The notes beneath the pieces are model-generated. The model was not told where the DNA came from. It did not search any database and worked only from the letters and a program-made list of their open reading frames with translations. A DNA stretch of 64,000 bases from Microbacterium timonense (GTDB lineage Bacteria; Actinomycetota; Actinomycetes; Actinomycetales; Microbacteriaceae), in the NCBI RefSeq assembly GCF_900292075.1, contig NZ_OLMV01000003.1:248001-312000 (forward strand), written 5' to 3'. A program made the translations under genes and the position numbers. Within the stretch, counting starts at the first letter, position 1. The number at the start of each line of letters is the position of its first letter. This document shows, one piece after another, positions 49,448 to 58,807 of the stretch.

Positions 49448-50107
49448 ATGAGCACCGGAGACACCCGCGACCCCTACCGGGCGCCTGCGCCGGGCAGCAC
49501 CGACGCCGACGTGGGGCATGACCGCAATGCCACGCTGCGCGACGTGGTCGTCGAGCGCGAGCACGAGCGCTTCGGCGGCTTCAAGTTCGGCGCCGCCTTC
49601 TTCGGATGGCTGACCGCGCTGGGAGCGCTCGTCGCCCTGACGGCCGTGGTCGCCGCGATCGGGGCGGCCACCGGCCTCGCCTCGCCGGAGACGATCGACG
49701 ACGCCGCCCAGGCGGCGAACGAGAACATGGGCGCCGCGACCATCATCGGCGCCATCGCGATCGGGATCGTGCTGTTCGTGGCGTATTTCGCAGGCGGCTA
49801 CGTCGCCGGCCGGATGGCGCGCTTCAGCGGAGCCAAGCAGGGCTTCGCGGTGTGGCTGTGGGCGATCGTGATCGCGATCGTGGTGGCGGTCATCACCGCC
49901 ATCGCGGGAAGCCAGTGGGACATCCTCGCGAACGTCGACATCTTCCCGCGCATCCCCGTGACGGCCGAGACCGCCACGCTCACCGGCATCCTGACGGCCA
50001 TCGGTGCGGCGGTGATCGCCCTCATCGCGGCGATCCTCGGCGGGATGGCCGGCATGCGATACCACCGTCGCGTCGACCGCGTTGGACTCGGCGACGCGCG
50101 CGTATGA
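49448..50107 (+). CDS. Conserved membrane protein next to CsbD
   Basis: A 219-residue protein with a polar N-terminal 45 residues, a conserved FGGFKFGAAFFGWLTALGALVAL segment, and four membrane helices. The last helix pair ends in a basic tail. Similar proteins accompany stress genes in actinobacteria. ATG at 49448. The csbD-like gene follows 29 bases later, so the two probably form a general-stress unit. Confidence 0.8.
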   Translation: MSTGDTRDPYRAPAPGSTDADVGHDRNATLRDVVVEREHERFGGFKFGAAFFGWLTALGALVALTAVVAAIGAATGLASPETIDDAAQAANENMGAATIIGAIAIGIVLFVAYFAGGYVAGRMARFSGAKQGFAVWLWAIVIAIVVAVITAIAGSQWDILANVDIFPRIPVTAETATLTGILTAIGAAVIALIAAILGGMAGMRYHRRVDRVGLGDARV

Positions 50108-50136
50108 CCTCGTTCCACCGATGAAGGGAGATGCCC

Positions 50137-50316
50137 ATGGGCACCGGCGATGACATGAAGCACAACATGGAAGAGATGAAGGGCAAGGTGAAGGAGGGCG
50201 TCGGGGACGCGACCGACAACGAGCGCCTTCAGGCCGAGGGGATGGCCGACCAGGCCAGCGCCAAGGTGAAGAAGGCAGGAGACGACATCAAGGACGCATT
50301 CACCGACGACCGCTGA
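50137..50316 (+). CDS. CsbD family stress protein
   Basis: A 59-residue charged, helical protein with the CsbD pattern: KHNMEEMKGKVKEGVGDATD followed by NERLQAEGMADQASAKVKKA. ATG at 50137 is favoured because AAGGGAG lies 6 bases upstream; ATG at 50131 is too close to it. CsbD proteins are induced in the general stress response; molecular function is unknown. A strong terminator follows. Confidence 0.93.
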   Translation: MGTGDDMKHNMEEMKGKVKEGVGDATDNERLQAEGMADQASAKVKKAGDDIKDAFTDDR

Positions 50317-50325
50317 TCTGCCGCA

Positions 50326-50359
50326 CGATGCCCCGGACCCGCGAAGGTCCGGGGCATCG
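50326..50359. terminator. Bidirectional terminator between CsbD and beta-helix genes
   Basis: CGATGCCCCGGACC (50326-50339) and GGTCCGGGGCATCG (50346-50359) form a perfect 14-bp stem with a 6-base loop, between two convergent genes. Confidence 0.88.
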
Positions 50360-50381
50360 TCGCGCGTGCTCTACGGTGCCG

Positions 50382-53300
50382 TCACCTCACCGTGACCGTG
50401 ACGGGCTTGGACGAGGTCTCACCGTTCGGGTTGGCGAACACGGCCACCAGCGTGTGGTCGCCGGCACCGACACCCGCCAGCTGCACCGAGGCGGTCTGGG
50501 CACCGGGCGTAGCGGCCACGAGCTCTCCCGAGCCCACCACGACGCCGTCCAGCTCGAACCGGTAGGAAGTCGCGTTGGTGCCCCACCACAGGTTCGCGGT
50601 GGCGGTGAACGCTCCATCACGATCGCGGTTGTCATGCGAGACCGTCGGCGCGCCGGGGGCGGCGTGGACCACCTTCACGGTCGTCGACGATGTCGCCGTC
50701 GTCCCCTTCGAGTTCACCAGCTCGCCGGTGTAGACGTAGGTGCCGTTCGGCTTGCCGGTGAAGGAGACACCGGTCGTCTGCGACATCCCGCCGGCACCGC
50801 TCAGGACCTTGGTGGAGATGAGCGCGCCGTTCTCGTAGAGCCGGAACAGCGTCCCTGGGGTGCCCCACCAGAGGTTCATCACGACGTCGTAGTCGCCGTC
50901 GTGCAGACCGTACTCCCAGCCGCTGGTGTTCGAGAGCGACCCCTTTCCGGGAGCGGCGGTGGCTCCGTCGTCCAGGACGACGGGGCTCAGCCGCAGCGCG
51001 TTCTGCTCGACATAGTGGTAGACGTTCAGGTAGCCCTCGGTCGCGATCGGGTTGGACGCGCCCGCATCCAGATGGCTCCACACGGGCTCGCCATCGACCC
51101 GCAGCACGACACGCGTGCCGCCGTCGACGGTGACCGCTCCGAACTCCACCTCGTGCTGCTCACCGGCACGGATGACGGTGTTCGGGATGACGCCGAGCAT
51201 GGTCTGCTGGGGCTTCCAGCTCTGGAACTCGATCGTGTCCTCCTTGATCACCACCAGGTAGCCCTTGTTGCCACCCACCCACGCCGGGTCGCCGGCGCGG
51301 TCGGAGCGGACGGCGAAGCCGTACCACCCCCCGTCGAATCCGTCCACGGCGGCGCGCAAGCGGAGCAGGCCGCTGCCGAAGGTCTCGGCGCTGTATCCGT
51401 ACACCCCCTCGGCGTCGACGCGGAGGCCGCCCTCGTCGAAGTCGACCGCCTCCGTGGCCGGCCAGCCGGCCGGATCGAGGAGCGGGTTCACCAGGTCGAT
51501 GACGGGATGCTCGGCCGCCTGCACCTCGATGGCGGAGGTCGCCGTGATCCCGGCATCCGCGAGCGACGTTGCGGTGATCGTCGCCCGCCCCGCGGCGAGC
51601 GCGGTGACCGTGCCGGTCTCGTCGACCGTCGCGATCTCCGGCGCGTCGGACGTCCATTCCACCCGCGGGTTCGTCGCGTCGCTCGGGGTGACCGACAGGT
51701 CGAGCGTCAGCCGCTCGCCCGGTTCGAGCGTGGCACTGTCGGGCGAGACGTCGATCGCCGTCACCGCCGTGGGGACGATCGAGAACGTCACGTCGTCGAA
51801 GTCGAGTGCGGTGAACTTCTCGACGTAGAAGCCGACCTTCCCCGACGCGGTCGCCGAAGGGTTCGGCCCGTCGATGACCGGCTCACCGTCGACCTGCACC
51901 TGGATGCCGGAGCCCTTCACCACCATCCGCACGTCGTACACGGAATCCGGGGCGAATCCGGACCCGGCGGGCATCTTGACCTCCTTGAGGATCTGCCACT
52001 GCGGGCCGTAGATCGTCCACGTCGGCCCCGCCTCCGCGTGCCGGTAGCGCACGTAGCCGCCGGGGTTCGAACCGGTGCGGTCGTACATCAGCATGATCCC
52101 GCCCTCGGGCACGACCGATGGTGTGCGTACCCGGAAGTCCAGCACGTAGTCGGTGAAGCTGCGGGGCAGCTGCGAGTTCGCACCGCCCTTGATCCGGTAC
52201 CAGTGCTCGCCGTCCTCGTCTTCGACGATGGCGCGGTTGGGGTCCACTGGCCAGCCGTTCGCCCCGGACTCGAAGTCGGTGGCGTGCATCACCCCGTCGC
52301 CGTCGGCGACGACGACCACGATCTCGTCGCTGATGCCCGGATCGGCCTTCGAGGTGACGGTGATGACCGTCTCGCCGGGAAGCAGCGCGGTGAGCAGGCC
52401 CGCCCCGTCGATCGACGCGATGGACGGGTCGCTCGAGACGTACTCCACGGCGGGGTTCGATGCGTTCCACGGGACGACCTCGGCGCGCAGGCGCGCCGTC
52501 TTGCCCAGGTCGACCGTGAGCTGGTCTGCGGGAAGGTGGACGCTCTCCAGCGCGACGACGTCGGGAGCCTGCGGAGTCCCGACCTTGCCCTGCGGGCCGA
52601 TGAGCTCGAACGGAATCGCCGCGAATCCCGGGATGCGCTGGAACACGGGCGCATCGGCACGCAGGCGGAAGTCCCCACCCTGCCAGTCGACGAAGCCCGG
52701 ATCGTCACCCGTCACCCAGTTGTCCGCATAGTTCATGAGGTTCTTCACGTCTCGGGCGCCGTGCTCATTCACCTGCCCCGAGCGCGTCATCGTGGGATTC
52801 CACGTGACGTTGCGCTCGAAGACGTTGTGCGCGGGGAAGTAGTGGTTCTCGTCGAAGAACGTGAGCAGCTCCGGGTACTTCTGCGCGTATGGCGTTCCCA
52901 CGAACCCGTTGTTGGCCTCGAAGAGTTCGATCCAGCCCGGCATGTAGGACGTGTCGACGGTGTTGCCCGGCTGGTCCCCCATCCACATCTCGTAGTTGTC
53001 GTAGGGCACGTGCGTGTCGACGAACACGTTGTTGCGGGCCGTGATGTAGTCGCCCGATCCGCTCTTGATGGCGTCGTTGCCCATCCGGTAGAACACGTTC
53101 TGCTCGATGGTGAGCCCCATTGTCAGGTTGTCGGGATAGATCCCCTCCACGCCCAGGCGGCCGATCCCGGTGTCGTGGAAGTAGTTCTGCCGGATCACCG
53201 TCCCGCGCTGCTGCGGAGTCGAGCCGGCGTTCATGTAGATGGCGCCGAGGTCCTGGAACGTCTTGCAGACGTCGTAGATGTCGTTGCGCTCGATGAGATG

Positions 53301-54755
53301 GTCGTTGCCGTGCACGATGATTCCGGGATGCGGGGCATCGTGGATCTCGTTGTTGCGGGCGATGTTGCCGACGCCGTCGAACATCACTCCCGGGTTGTAC
53401 GCCTTGTGGTAGTACGCGAAGTCGTGGATGTGCGAGTTCTCCACGCGATTACGACCCGGCTCGAGCGTGGTCTTGTCGCCGCCTTGCAGCACCACAGGAA
53501 CGCCGCCGATGTGCCGAAGGTGCGAGTCGACGACCGCGTGGTCGCGTCCGCCGCGGTTCACCGGGATGCCGTCATAGGTGTAGCGACCGGGTGAGTTGAT
53601 CAGCACGCCGCCGTCGGTGAAGTTCCGGATGTCGCTGCGTTCGATGCTGACGTTGCTCCCACCGAGGATGACCGCGGCATTGGCCCGGCCGTACTCGAGC
53701 ACGAGCTCTTCGAACGACACGTGCGATGTGCCGTCGGTGCGCAGCATCGGCTCCTTCAGCATCGTGACCGTGGCCGGCGCGCCCCCGCGGAATGCCTGGT
53801 TGGGCATGAGGTAGAGCATGCCGGTGCCGCGGTCGATGTAGTACTCACCGGGCGCGTCGAGCTCTTCCAGCAGGTTCTCGGCGAAGTGGAAGTCCTCGAA
53901 CCATGTCTTCATGAGCCCCGACATCTCGCCGTAGCGCAGCGTGATGGTCTTGGCCTCGGTGTCGATGGCCGCGATCTTGTTGTACGACCACTCCCAGCTG
54001 TAGCCGAAGATGCCGTCGAGCCACACGTCGTCGGCCTGCGTCCAGTACTGCGGCCGGTCGTAGGTGTAGCTGAAGGTGCCGCCTCGCTCCTGCAGGTCGG
54101 CGTCCTTGCGGGTCGGGCCCACGTCGATGATCTCGTCCATCTGCACCGTGGCGCCGTCGTTGGGCCAGCGGGCGAGCGTCATGCCCTGTCCGCCGATGTA
54201 CAGCTCCATCGGCGGCACCGTGCTGACGTCGTTGGCCTTCCAGTAGCCGTGCCGGCTGAGCTGCCCGTAGTCGGTGATTCCGGCCGCCTCCAAGTCGATC
54301 GCGACCACCTTGCTGCGCGCCGACTCGTCGACGATGCGGCTCAGCACGGCCTCGTCGGCGACGGGTTCGAAGGCGTCGGAGTCGAGCTGGGCTCCACCGG
54401 TCAGCGTGGCCGTCTCGCCGGGGTAGGAGCGGTACGTGATCGGCGCGTCGGCGGTGCCCGAGTCATCGGCGCCCAACTCGAAGGCCTTCGTGCGCGGGTA
54501 GGTCCCTTCCCGAAGCGACACCGTCATGCCGCCGTCCGGAAGGCCGCCTGCGGTCTTCAACTCCCGGATCGCGTCCCGGGCACCCTCCAGGGTGCGCAGC
54601 GGGTCGTCGATGGTGCCGCTCGCCGTGTCGTCGCCGTCGGGGGCGACGAACAGTTCGGCGGATGCGGCACGGGGTTCGGGTGCGGCGGAGGCGGCAGTCG
54701 CCGTTCCGGCGACCAGCGTGCTCACAAGCGCCAGCACTGACAAGGTTCGCTTCAT
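50382..54755 (-). CDS. Large secreted right-handed beta-helix protein (predicted polysaccharide-active)
   Basis: A 1457-residue exported protein. Signal peptide (1-25, ending ATAASAAP); N-terminal region with ELFVAPDGDDTASGT, typical for parallel beta-helix glycosidases or lyases; helix repeats about residues 350-600 (NVSIERSDIRNFTDGGVLI, NSHIHDFAYYHKAYNPG, GNIARNNEIHDAPHPGIIV, NPTMTRSG). Next come a Big_2 domain (about 690-775), a concanavalin-like module, a second Big_2 domain (about 1000-1075), another sandwich module, and two chitinase-type C-terminal repeats (VVMNLWWGTPGTLFRLY, TANLWWGTNATSYRFEL). It probably acts on plant or algal polysaccharide outside the cell. Catalytic residues are not identified. 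An inverted repeat lies upstream. Confidence 0.9.
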   Translation of the reverse strand: MKRTLSVLALVSTLVAGTATAASAAPEPRAASAELFVAPDGDDTASGTIDDPLRTLEGARDAIRELKTAGGLPDGGMTVSLREGTYPRTKAFELGADDSGTADAPITYRSYPGETATLTGGAQLDSDAFEPVADEAVLSRIVDESARSKVVAIDLEAAGITDYGQLSRHGYWKANDVSTVPPMELYIGGQGMTLARWPNDGATVQMDEIIDVGPTRKDADLQERGGTFSYTYDRPQYWTQADDVWLDGIFGYSWEWSYNKIAAIDTEAKTITLRYGEMSGLMKTWFEDFHFAENLLEELDAPGEYYIDRGTGMLYLMPNQAFRGGAPATVTMLKEPMLRTDGTSHVSFEELVLEYGRANAAVILGGSNVSIERSDIRNFTDGGVLINSPGRYTYDGIPVNRGGRDHAVVDSHLRHIGGVPVVLQGGDKTTLEPGRNRVENSHIHDFAYYHKAYNPGVMFDGVGNIARNNEIHDAPHPGIIVHGNDHLIERNDIYDVCKTFQDLGAIYMNAGSTPQQRGTVIRQNYFHDTGIGRLGVEGIYPDNLTMGLTIEQNVFYRMGNDAIKSGSGDYITARNNVFVDTHVPYDNYEMWMGDQPGNTVDTSYMPGWIELFEANNGFVGTPYAQKYPELLTFFDENHYFPAHNVFERNVTWNPTMTRSGQVNEHGARDVKNLMNYADNWVTGDDPGFVDWQGGDFRLRADAPVFQRIPGFAAIPFELIGPQGKVGTPQAPDVVALESVHLPADQLTVDLGKTARLRAEVVPWNASNPAVEYVSSDPSIASIDGAGLLTALLPGETVITVTSKADPGISDEIVVVVADGDGVMHATDFESGANGWPVDPNRAIVEDEDGEHWYRIKGGANSQLPRSFTDYVLDFRVRTPSVVPEGGIMLMYDRTGSNPGGYVRYRHAEAGPTWTIYGPQWQILKEVKMPAGSGFAPDSVYDVRMVVKGSGIQVQVDGEPVIDGPNPSATASGKVGFYVEKFTALDFDDVTFSIVPTAVTAIDVSPDSATLEPGERLTLDLSVTPSDATNPRVEWTSDAPEIATVDETGTVTALAAGRATITATSLADAGITATSAIEVQAAEHPVIDLVNPLLDPAGWPATEAVDFDEGGLRVDAEGVYGYSAETFGSGLLRLRAAVDGFDGGWYGFAVRSDRAGDPAWVGGNKGYLVVIKEDTIEFQSWKPQQTMLGVIPNTVIRAGEQHEVEFGAVTVDGGTRVVLRVDGEPVWSHLDAGASNPIATEGYLNVYHYVEQNALRLSPVVLDDGATAAPGKGSLSNTSGWEYGLHDGDYDVVMNLWWGTPGTLFRLYENGALISTKVLSGAGGMSQTTGVSFTGKPNGTYVYTGELVNSKGTTATSSTTVKVVHAAPGAPTVSHDNRDRDGAFTATANLWWGTNATSYRFELDGVVVGSGELVAATPGAQTASVQLAGVGAGDHTLVAVFANPNGETSSKPVTVTVR

Positions 54756-54861
54756 CGCGAGGTTCCAGCCCTTTCGTCGGAGACCGCAGCGTCGCGGTCG
54801 CGTGCATGGGGGTGGTCCGCCCGAGCACGCCGGCGGCGGATCGGAAGTCGGAACGAGCGCG

Positions 54862-54904
54862 ACGTTACACTAATCGATAATCGTCTATCAAGAGTCGATT
54901 AGTG
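54862..54904 (-). promoter_or_regulatory. Operator-like inverted repeat and possible promoter of the beta-helix gene
   Basis: CACTAATCGA (54868-54877) and TCGATTAGTG (54895-54904) are exact inverted copies with 17 bases between. On the minus strand TTGATA (54891-54886), 18 bases, and TAACGT (54867-54862) could be a promoter. The dyad flanks the -35, fitting a repressor site of a sugar-responsive regulator. Confidence 0.55.
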
Positions 54905-54948
54905 CGGTGGCGCTTCTGCACGCGGACAGCAGGCATCCGGAATGACGA

Positions 54949-54979
54949 AATGCCCCGGGTCCGTCGGACCCGGGGCATT
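54949..54979 (-). terminator. Terminator of the aldo/keto reductase gene
   Basis: A perfect 15-bp stem (54949-54963 with 54965-54979) and minimal loop lies 18 bases after the reductase stop. Its GC-core (GCCCCGGGTCC) is like that of 50326. Confidence 0.88.
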
Positions 54980-54996
54980 CGTGCGTCTTCAGCGCG

Positions 54997-55932
54997 TCAG
55001 GGCACGCGGTAACCTGCGGCGCGGAACAGCTCGTACCACTCGGCGCGCGTCAGGGGCAGATCCGACCCCTGCGCGGCACCCCTGACCCGCTCGGGGGTGG
55101 TCGTGCCCAGCACCACCTGCATCAGCGCCGGATGCCGGGTGATCCACGCGACGGCGATCGCGATCGGCGGCACGTCGTACGACGCAGCGAGCCGGTCGAT
55201 GACGGCGTTGAGCTCGGGGTAGTCCGGCGAGCCCAGGAACACGCCGTTGAAGAAACCCGCCTGGAAGGGGGACCACGCCTGGATGGCGATGTCGTGCAGG
55301 CGGCAGTAGTCCACGATCCCGCCGCCATCCAGCGTGAGCGACTGCTGCTCCTCCTGCATGTTCGCAGCGACGCCCTGGGCGACGGAGGGCGCGTGGGTGA
55401 TCGACAGCTGGATCTGGTTGGCGACGATCGGCTGCCGCACCGACTTCTTCAGCAGGTCGATCTGACGCGGTGTGTGGTTCGAGACGCCGAATGCGCGCAC
55501 CTTGCCCGCCGCCTCGAGCTCGTCGAACGCGCGCGCGACCTCGTCGGGCTCCACGAGCGCATCGGGGCGGTGCAGCAGCAGGATGTCGATGTAGTCGGTT
55601 TCCAAGGCACGCAGCGACCCCTCGACGGCCTCGACGATGTGCTCGTACGAGAAGTCGAAGTACGGCCCTTCGCGGACGATGCCGGCCTTGGTCTGAATCG
55701 TGATCTGCTCACGCTCCGACGGTGACAGCTGCATCGCCTCGGCGAAGCGGCGCTCGCAGCCGTGAATATCGCGCCCGTAGACGTCGGCATGGTCGAAGAA
55801 GTCGATCCCCGCGTCGCGTGCGGTGCCGATGAGGGTGCGGACCGCGTCGTCGTCGAGGTCTTGGATGCGCATGAGGCCGAGCACCACGTTGGGCGCGGGG
55901 CGGTCGATGCCGGTGAGGTCGATGGTCTTCAT
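54997..55932 (-). CDS. Aldo/keto reductase
   Basis: A 311-residue NADPH-dependent reductase of the YdhF type. Tetrad residues are visible: Asp and Tyr in DFFDHADVYG, Lys in IQTKAGI, His in LLLHRPD. GVSNHTPRQIDLL and AWSPFQAG are typical for the family, as is a C-terminal nucleotide-binding segment (VVLGTTTPERVRGA). ATG at 55932. Divergent from a LysR gene, which probably regulates it. Confidence 0.95.
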   Translation of the reverse strand: MKTIDLTGIDRPAPNVVLGLMRIQDLDDDAVRTLIGTARDAGIDFFDHADVYGRDIHGCERRFAEAMQLSPSEREQITIQTKAGIVREGPYFDFSYEHIVEAVEGSLRALETDYIDILLLHRPDALVEPDEVARAFDELEAAGKVRAFGVSNHTPRQIDLLKKSVRQPIVANQIQLSITHAPSVAQGVAANMQEEQQSLTLDGGGIVDYCRLHDIAIQAWSPFQAGFFNGVFLGSPDYPELNAVIDRLAASYDVPPIAIAVAWITRHPALMQVVLGTTTPERVRGAAQGSDLPLTRAEWYELFRAAGYRVP

Positions 55933-56097
55933 CAGTTCGCTCTCGGGTGGTTCGTAGGGCGGACGCGCGCATCCGCCGGTGTGCGCGATCCACGCTAGGC
56001 AGCGATGAGAAAGAAGTCCAACAACTGTATATTCTGCGATTGAGAACGGTCATGGATGGATGCCGCCAGCCCGCGCGGCGCCCCTTGGGAGGTCCGC

Positions 56098-56985
56098 ATG
56101 GAGCAGCGTCAGCTGGAGTATCTCGTCACGCTCGTCGAGGAGAAGCACTTCACCCGTGCCGCCGAGCGCTGCCGCGTGTCGCAGTCCGGCCTGTCCGCGG
56201 CGATCCGCCGGCTCGAGCAGGAGCTCGGGGCGCGGCTGTTCGACCGCACCACGCGGTCGGTGGAGCCGACGCCGGCGGCGACGGCGCTGCTGCCGCACGC
56301 CCGCGAGATCCTGGCGCAGACGGCAGCCGCCCGCGACGCCGTGGTGCGCGCGTCGCATCAGCTGGCGGGTGCCCTGCGCGTGGGCGCCGAGCAGTGCCTG
56401 GGCGCGGTGGACGTCAACCTGCTGCTGGAGAGGTTCCATCGGCGGCATCCGGTCGTCGACATCCAGTTCGTCCAGGCGGGCTCGCACCAACTGGTCGACC
56501 TCGTCGACGCGGGCGACCTCGACGTCGCCTTCGTCGCCAGCGCCGATCCGGCGCCGGCCTTCGCGGTGGAGGAGCTCGCCCGGCTGCCGTTGGTGCTGCT
56601 GGCGCCCGCCGGTCATCCGCTGGCCGAGCGTCCGCCGGTGCGCTGGAAGGATCTGCGCGATGCCGACTTCGTGGACTTCCGCCCAGCATGGGCGCTGCGC
56701 ACCATCAATGACGACGCGTTCGCGCGCCACGGCATCCTACGGCGCGTGCGCTGCAGCGTCGATGACGTGCACACGCTGCTCGATCTGGTCGCGCGGGGTC
56801 TGGGCGTCGCGATCGTGCCGCAGCACGTGGCCCTCAAGCCCCAGGCGCGGGGGCTCGTGATGCTGCCGGTGCCGCCCGGCTCGCCCGAGTGGATCGTGTC
56901 GACACTGGTGAGCCCCACCGCCTCGCTCGCGCCCCGGCTGCTCGAGATCCACGCCGAAGAGCGCGCCGAAGCCGACGCCGCATGA
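56098..56985 (+). CDS. LysR family transcriptional regulator
   Basis: A 295-residue regulator. The N-terminal HTH is typical (QLEYLVTLVEEKHFTRAAERC, SQSGLSAAIRRLEQELGARLF); the effector domain starts about residue 90. ATG at 56098 follows GGGAGGT; an ATG at 56056 lacks such a site. It is divergent from the aldo/keto reductase, with TATATT at 56028 as a possible -10 in the gap. Its stop overlaps the start of the TOPRIM gene as ATGA. Confidence 0.93.
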   Translation: MEQRQLEYLVTLVEEKHFTRAAERCRVSQSGLSAAIRRLEQELGARLFDRTTRSVEPTPAATALLPHAREILAQTAAARDAVVRASHQLAGALRVGAEQCLGAVDVNLLLERFHRRHPVVDIQFVQAGSHQLVDLVDAGDLDVAFVASADPAPAFAVEELARLPLVLLAPAGHPLAERPPVRWKDLRDADFVDFRPAWALRTINDDAFARHGILRRVRCSVDDVHTLLDLVARGLGVAIVPQHVALKPQARGLVMLPVPPGSPEWIVSTLVSPTASLAPRLLEIHAEERAEADAA

Positions 56986-57458
56986 CGGTCGTGCTGGTCG
57001 AGGGCGAGAGCGATCGCATCGCACTCGAGACGCTGGGGGCGCGGCTGGGGATCCGGATGCCGCAGATCCGCGTCGTCGGCGGGTCCAAGGGAGCGCGGCG
57101 CGCCGCCGGCGACCTCCAGGGCGAGCGGCTGATCGGGCTCGTCGACGCGCGTGAACGCGGCGACTTCGAAGGGGTGGTGGACGCGCTGTTCGTGTGCGAT
57201 CCCGACCTCGAGGCCGAGTTCGTCCGCGCCCTCGGGGTGTCCGGCGTGGAGGCCGTGATCGCACGTCAGGGCGAGCTCGAGTCCTTCCGCAACCTGCAGC
57301 GTCAGCCGTTCCAGCGGGACCGCCCCGCCGACGCGCAGCTCGCACGGTTCTTCGGCGGCCGCAGCGGCAACAAGGCCCGCTACGCCCGGCTGCTGGCCGA
57401 CGCCGTGCCCCTGGACCGGGTCCCGCCACCCCTGGCCGGGCTGCTCAGGGCGCTATGA
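56982..57458 (+). CDS. Stand-alone TOPRIM-like protein
   Basis: A 158-residue protein resembling the OLD-type TOPRIM domain without its ATPase: VLVEGESDRIALETLG at the start has the catalytic Glu, RVVGGSKGARRAAG replaces the usual IGG segment, and LIGLVDARE holds the second acidic motif, here DARE rather than DxD. LEAEFVRALG is also typical. Family proteins are often predicted nucleases. ATG overlaps the LysR stop, so the two are cotranscribed. No ATPase or nuclease partner is adjacent. Confidence 0.8.
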   Translation: MTVVLVEGESDRIALETLGARLGIRMPQIRVVGGSKGARRAAGDLQGERLIGLVDARERGDFEGVVDALFVCDPDLEAEFVRALGVSGVEAVIARQGELESFRNLQRQPFQRDRPADAQLARFFGGRSGNKARYARLLADAVPLDRVPPPLAGLLRAL

Positions 57459-57460
57459 CG

Positions 57461-57487
57461 ACGGATGCCGCCGGCCGCGGCATCCGT
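57461..57487. terminator. Bidirectional terminator between TOPRIM and hydrolase genes
   Basis: ACGGATGCCGC (57461-57471) and GCGGCATCCGT (57477-57487) form an 11-bp perfect stem with a 5-base loop between two convergent genes; TTCCCTCTG follows. Confidence 0.85.
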
Positions 57488-57497
57488 TCCCTCTGCG

Positions 57498-58745
57498 TCA
57501 GCGCACGCGGCGACCGTCGGCGATGTCGATGAGACGGGCGAGCACATCGCCGGCTCGCAGGCCGTTGTGCTCGTGCTCGCTCGTGATCCACGGGGTGACG
57601 TGGGGCAGGAGCCGCGCCGTCTCGAGCGAGAACTCGAGCGGCACGTACACGTCGTTGACGTACACGGCCGCGGCTCCGCGGACGCCCGATGCCGCGATGG
57701 CGGCGGCATCGTAGAGCCGGGGCCATTCGACGTCGGCCAGCGCGAGGGTGACGTCGCGCCACGGCTGCAGACCGGGCACCGTGTCGAGCCACTCGCGGCG
57801 CACGTGCTCGCCCGTGAAGAGCGTCCGGTCGTCACGGAAGTCGTCGGGCTCGGTGCGTTCGGCCGACCAGCGCGTGGTGTAGCCGTCGGCGTAGCTCGAC
57901 TCGTGGAAGACGTAGTAGAGCGGGTTGCGCGCGTCGAACGGCATCGCCGCAGCGAGGTCGTGGCGGAAGGCGTTGCTGCGTGGATCCCGTTCGAGCAGGC
58001 TCCACAGCGTCTGCCACCCGTCGTTGGTGCCGAGCGCCGAGCCGACGGAGCGCACTCTCGAAACCGACGCCACCTCGCCACCCGGCAGCACGATCCGGCC
58101 GGCTTCGGCGAGATCCACGATGCGCCGCATCGCATCGCGGTGCGCGGGGAAGCGGCGGTAGTACCGCTCGGATGCCTCGCGCATCTTGTCATAGGTGAGC
58201 GCATACACCTCGTCGGGGTGCCGGCCGACGGCGCTGAGGCCCCCGGTGATGAAGACCCGGTCCAGCGACGCGGCATCCGTCGACAGGTACGCCAGCGTGG
58301 TGAACCCGCCGAAGGACTGGCCCAGCACGCTCCACGTGCGGGCGCCGAGCTCCTCGCGCACGGCCTCGCAATCGCGCACGATGGCGTCGGCGCGCAGGTG
58401 CGTGATGTGCTCGACGACGGCCTCGGTGCCGCGCTCGAGGTCGGTGTCGCCGACCGGGCTGGACAGCCCGGTGCCGCGCTGATCCAGAAGCACGACGCGG
58501 TGGTGCTCGAGCGCGGCGTCGAGCCACGACGGCGCCGTGGGCGCATGGAACGGCCGCGGCGCCTCATGGCCCGGGCCGCCCTGCAGGAACACCAGATACG
58601 GCAGGCTCTCGCCGCCGTCTCGCGTCACCACGGCGGCATGGATGTCGATGGTGCGACCGTCGGCCGGATCGCCCCAGACGAGGGGGACGGTCAGGATGTG
58701 ATCGTCGATCGTGAGGTCCTGCATGCGGCGCGTCTCGACAGGCAT
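57498..58745 (-). CDS. Alpha/beta hydrolase, S33 peptidase type
   Basis: A 415-residue protein of the prolyl-aminopeptidase-like group. QGGPGHEAPRPF replaces the usual HGGPG, LLDQRGTGLSSP is conserved, the nucleophile elbow is GQSFGG, the acid lies in YVNDVYVPLEFS and the His in SEHEHNGLR. It may release N-terminal proline or hydrolyse another amide. ATG at 58745. No close partner. Confidence 0.92.
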   Translation of the reverse strand: MPVETRRMQDLTIDDHILTVPLVWGDPADGRTIDIHAAVVTRDGGESLPYLVFLQGGPGHEAPRPFHAPTAPSWLDAALEHHRVVLLDQRGTGLSSPVGDTDLERGTEAVVEHITHLRADAIVRDCEAVREELGARTWSVLGQSFGGFTTLAYLSTDAASLDRVFITGGLSAVGRHPDEVYALTYDKMREASERYYRRFPAHRDAMRRIVDLAEAGRIVLPGGEVASVSRVRSVGSALGTNDGWQTLWSLLERDPRSNAFRHDLAAAMPFDARNPLYYVFHESSYADGYTTRWSAERTEPDDFRDDRTLFTGEHVRREWLDTVPGLQPWRDVTLALADVEWPRLYDAAAIAASGVRGAAAVYVNDVYVPLEFSLETARLLPHVTPWITSEHEHNGLRAGDVLARLIDIADGRRVR

Positions 58746-58807
58746 GCGACGAGCCTATGCGGCGCCTCCGACGCGAAGATCCGGCCCGCGCGCCGGCGCC
58801 GCGCTCA

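Noticed and set aside
50328..53594. Open frame of about 1088 codons on the plus strand
   Set aside because: It is the shadow of the secreted beta-helix gene on the other strand; the product is Arg/His/Val-rich low-complexity text with no domain.
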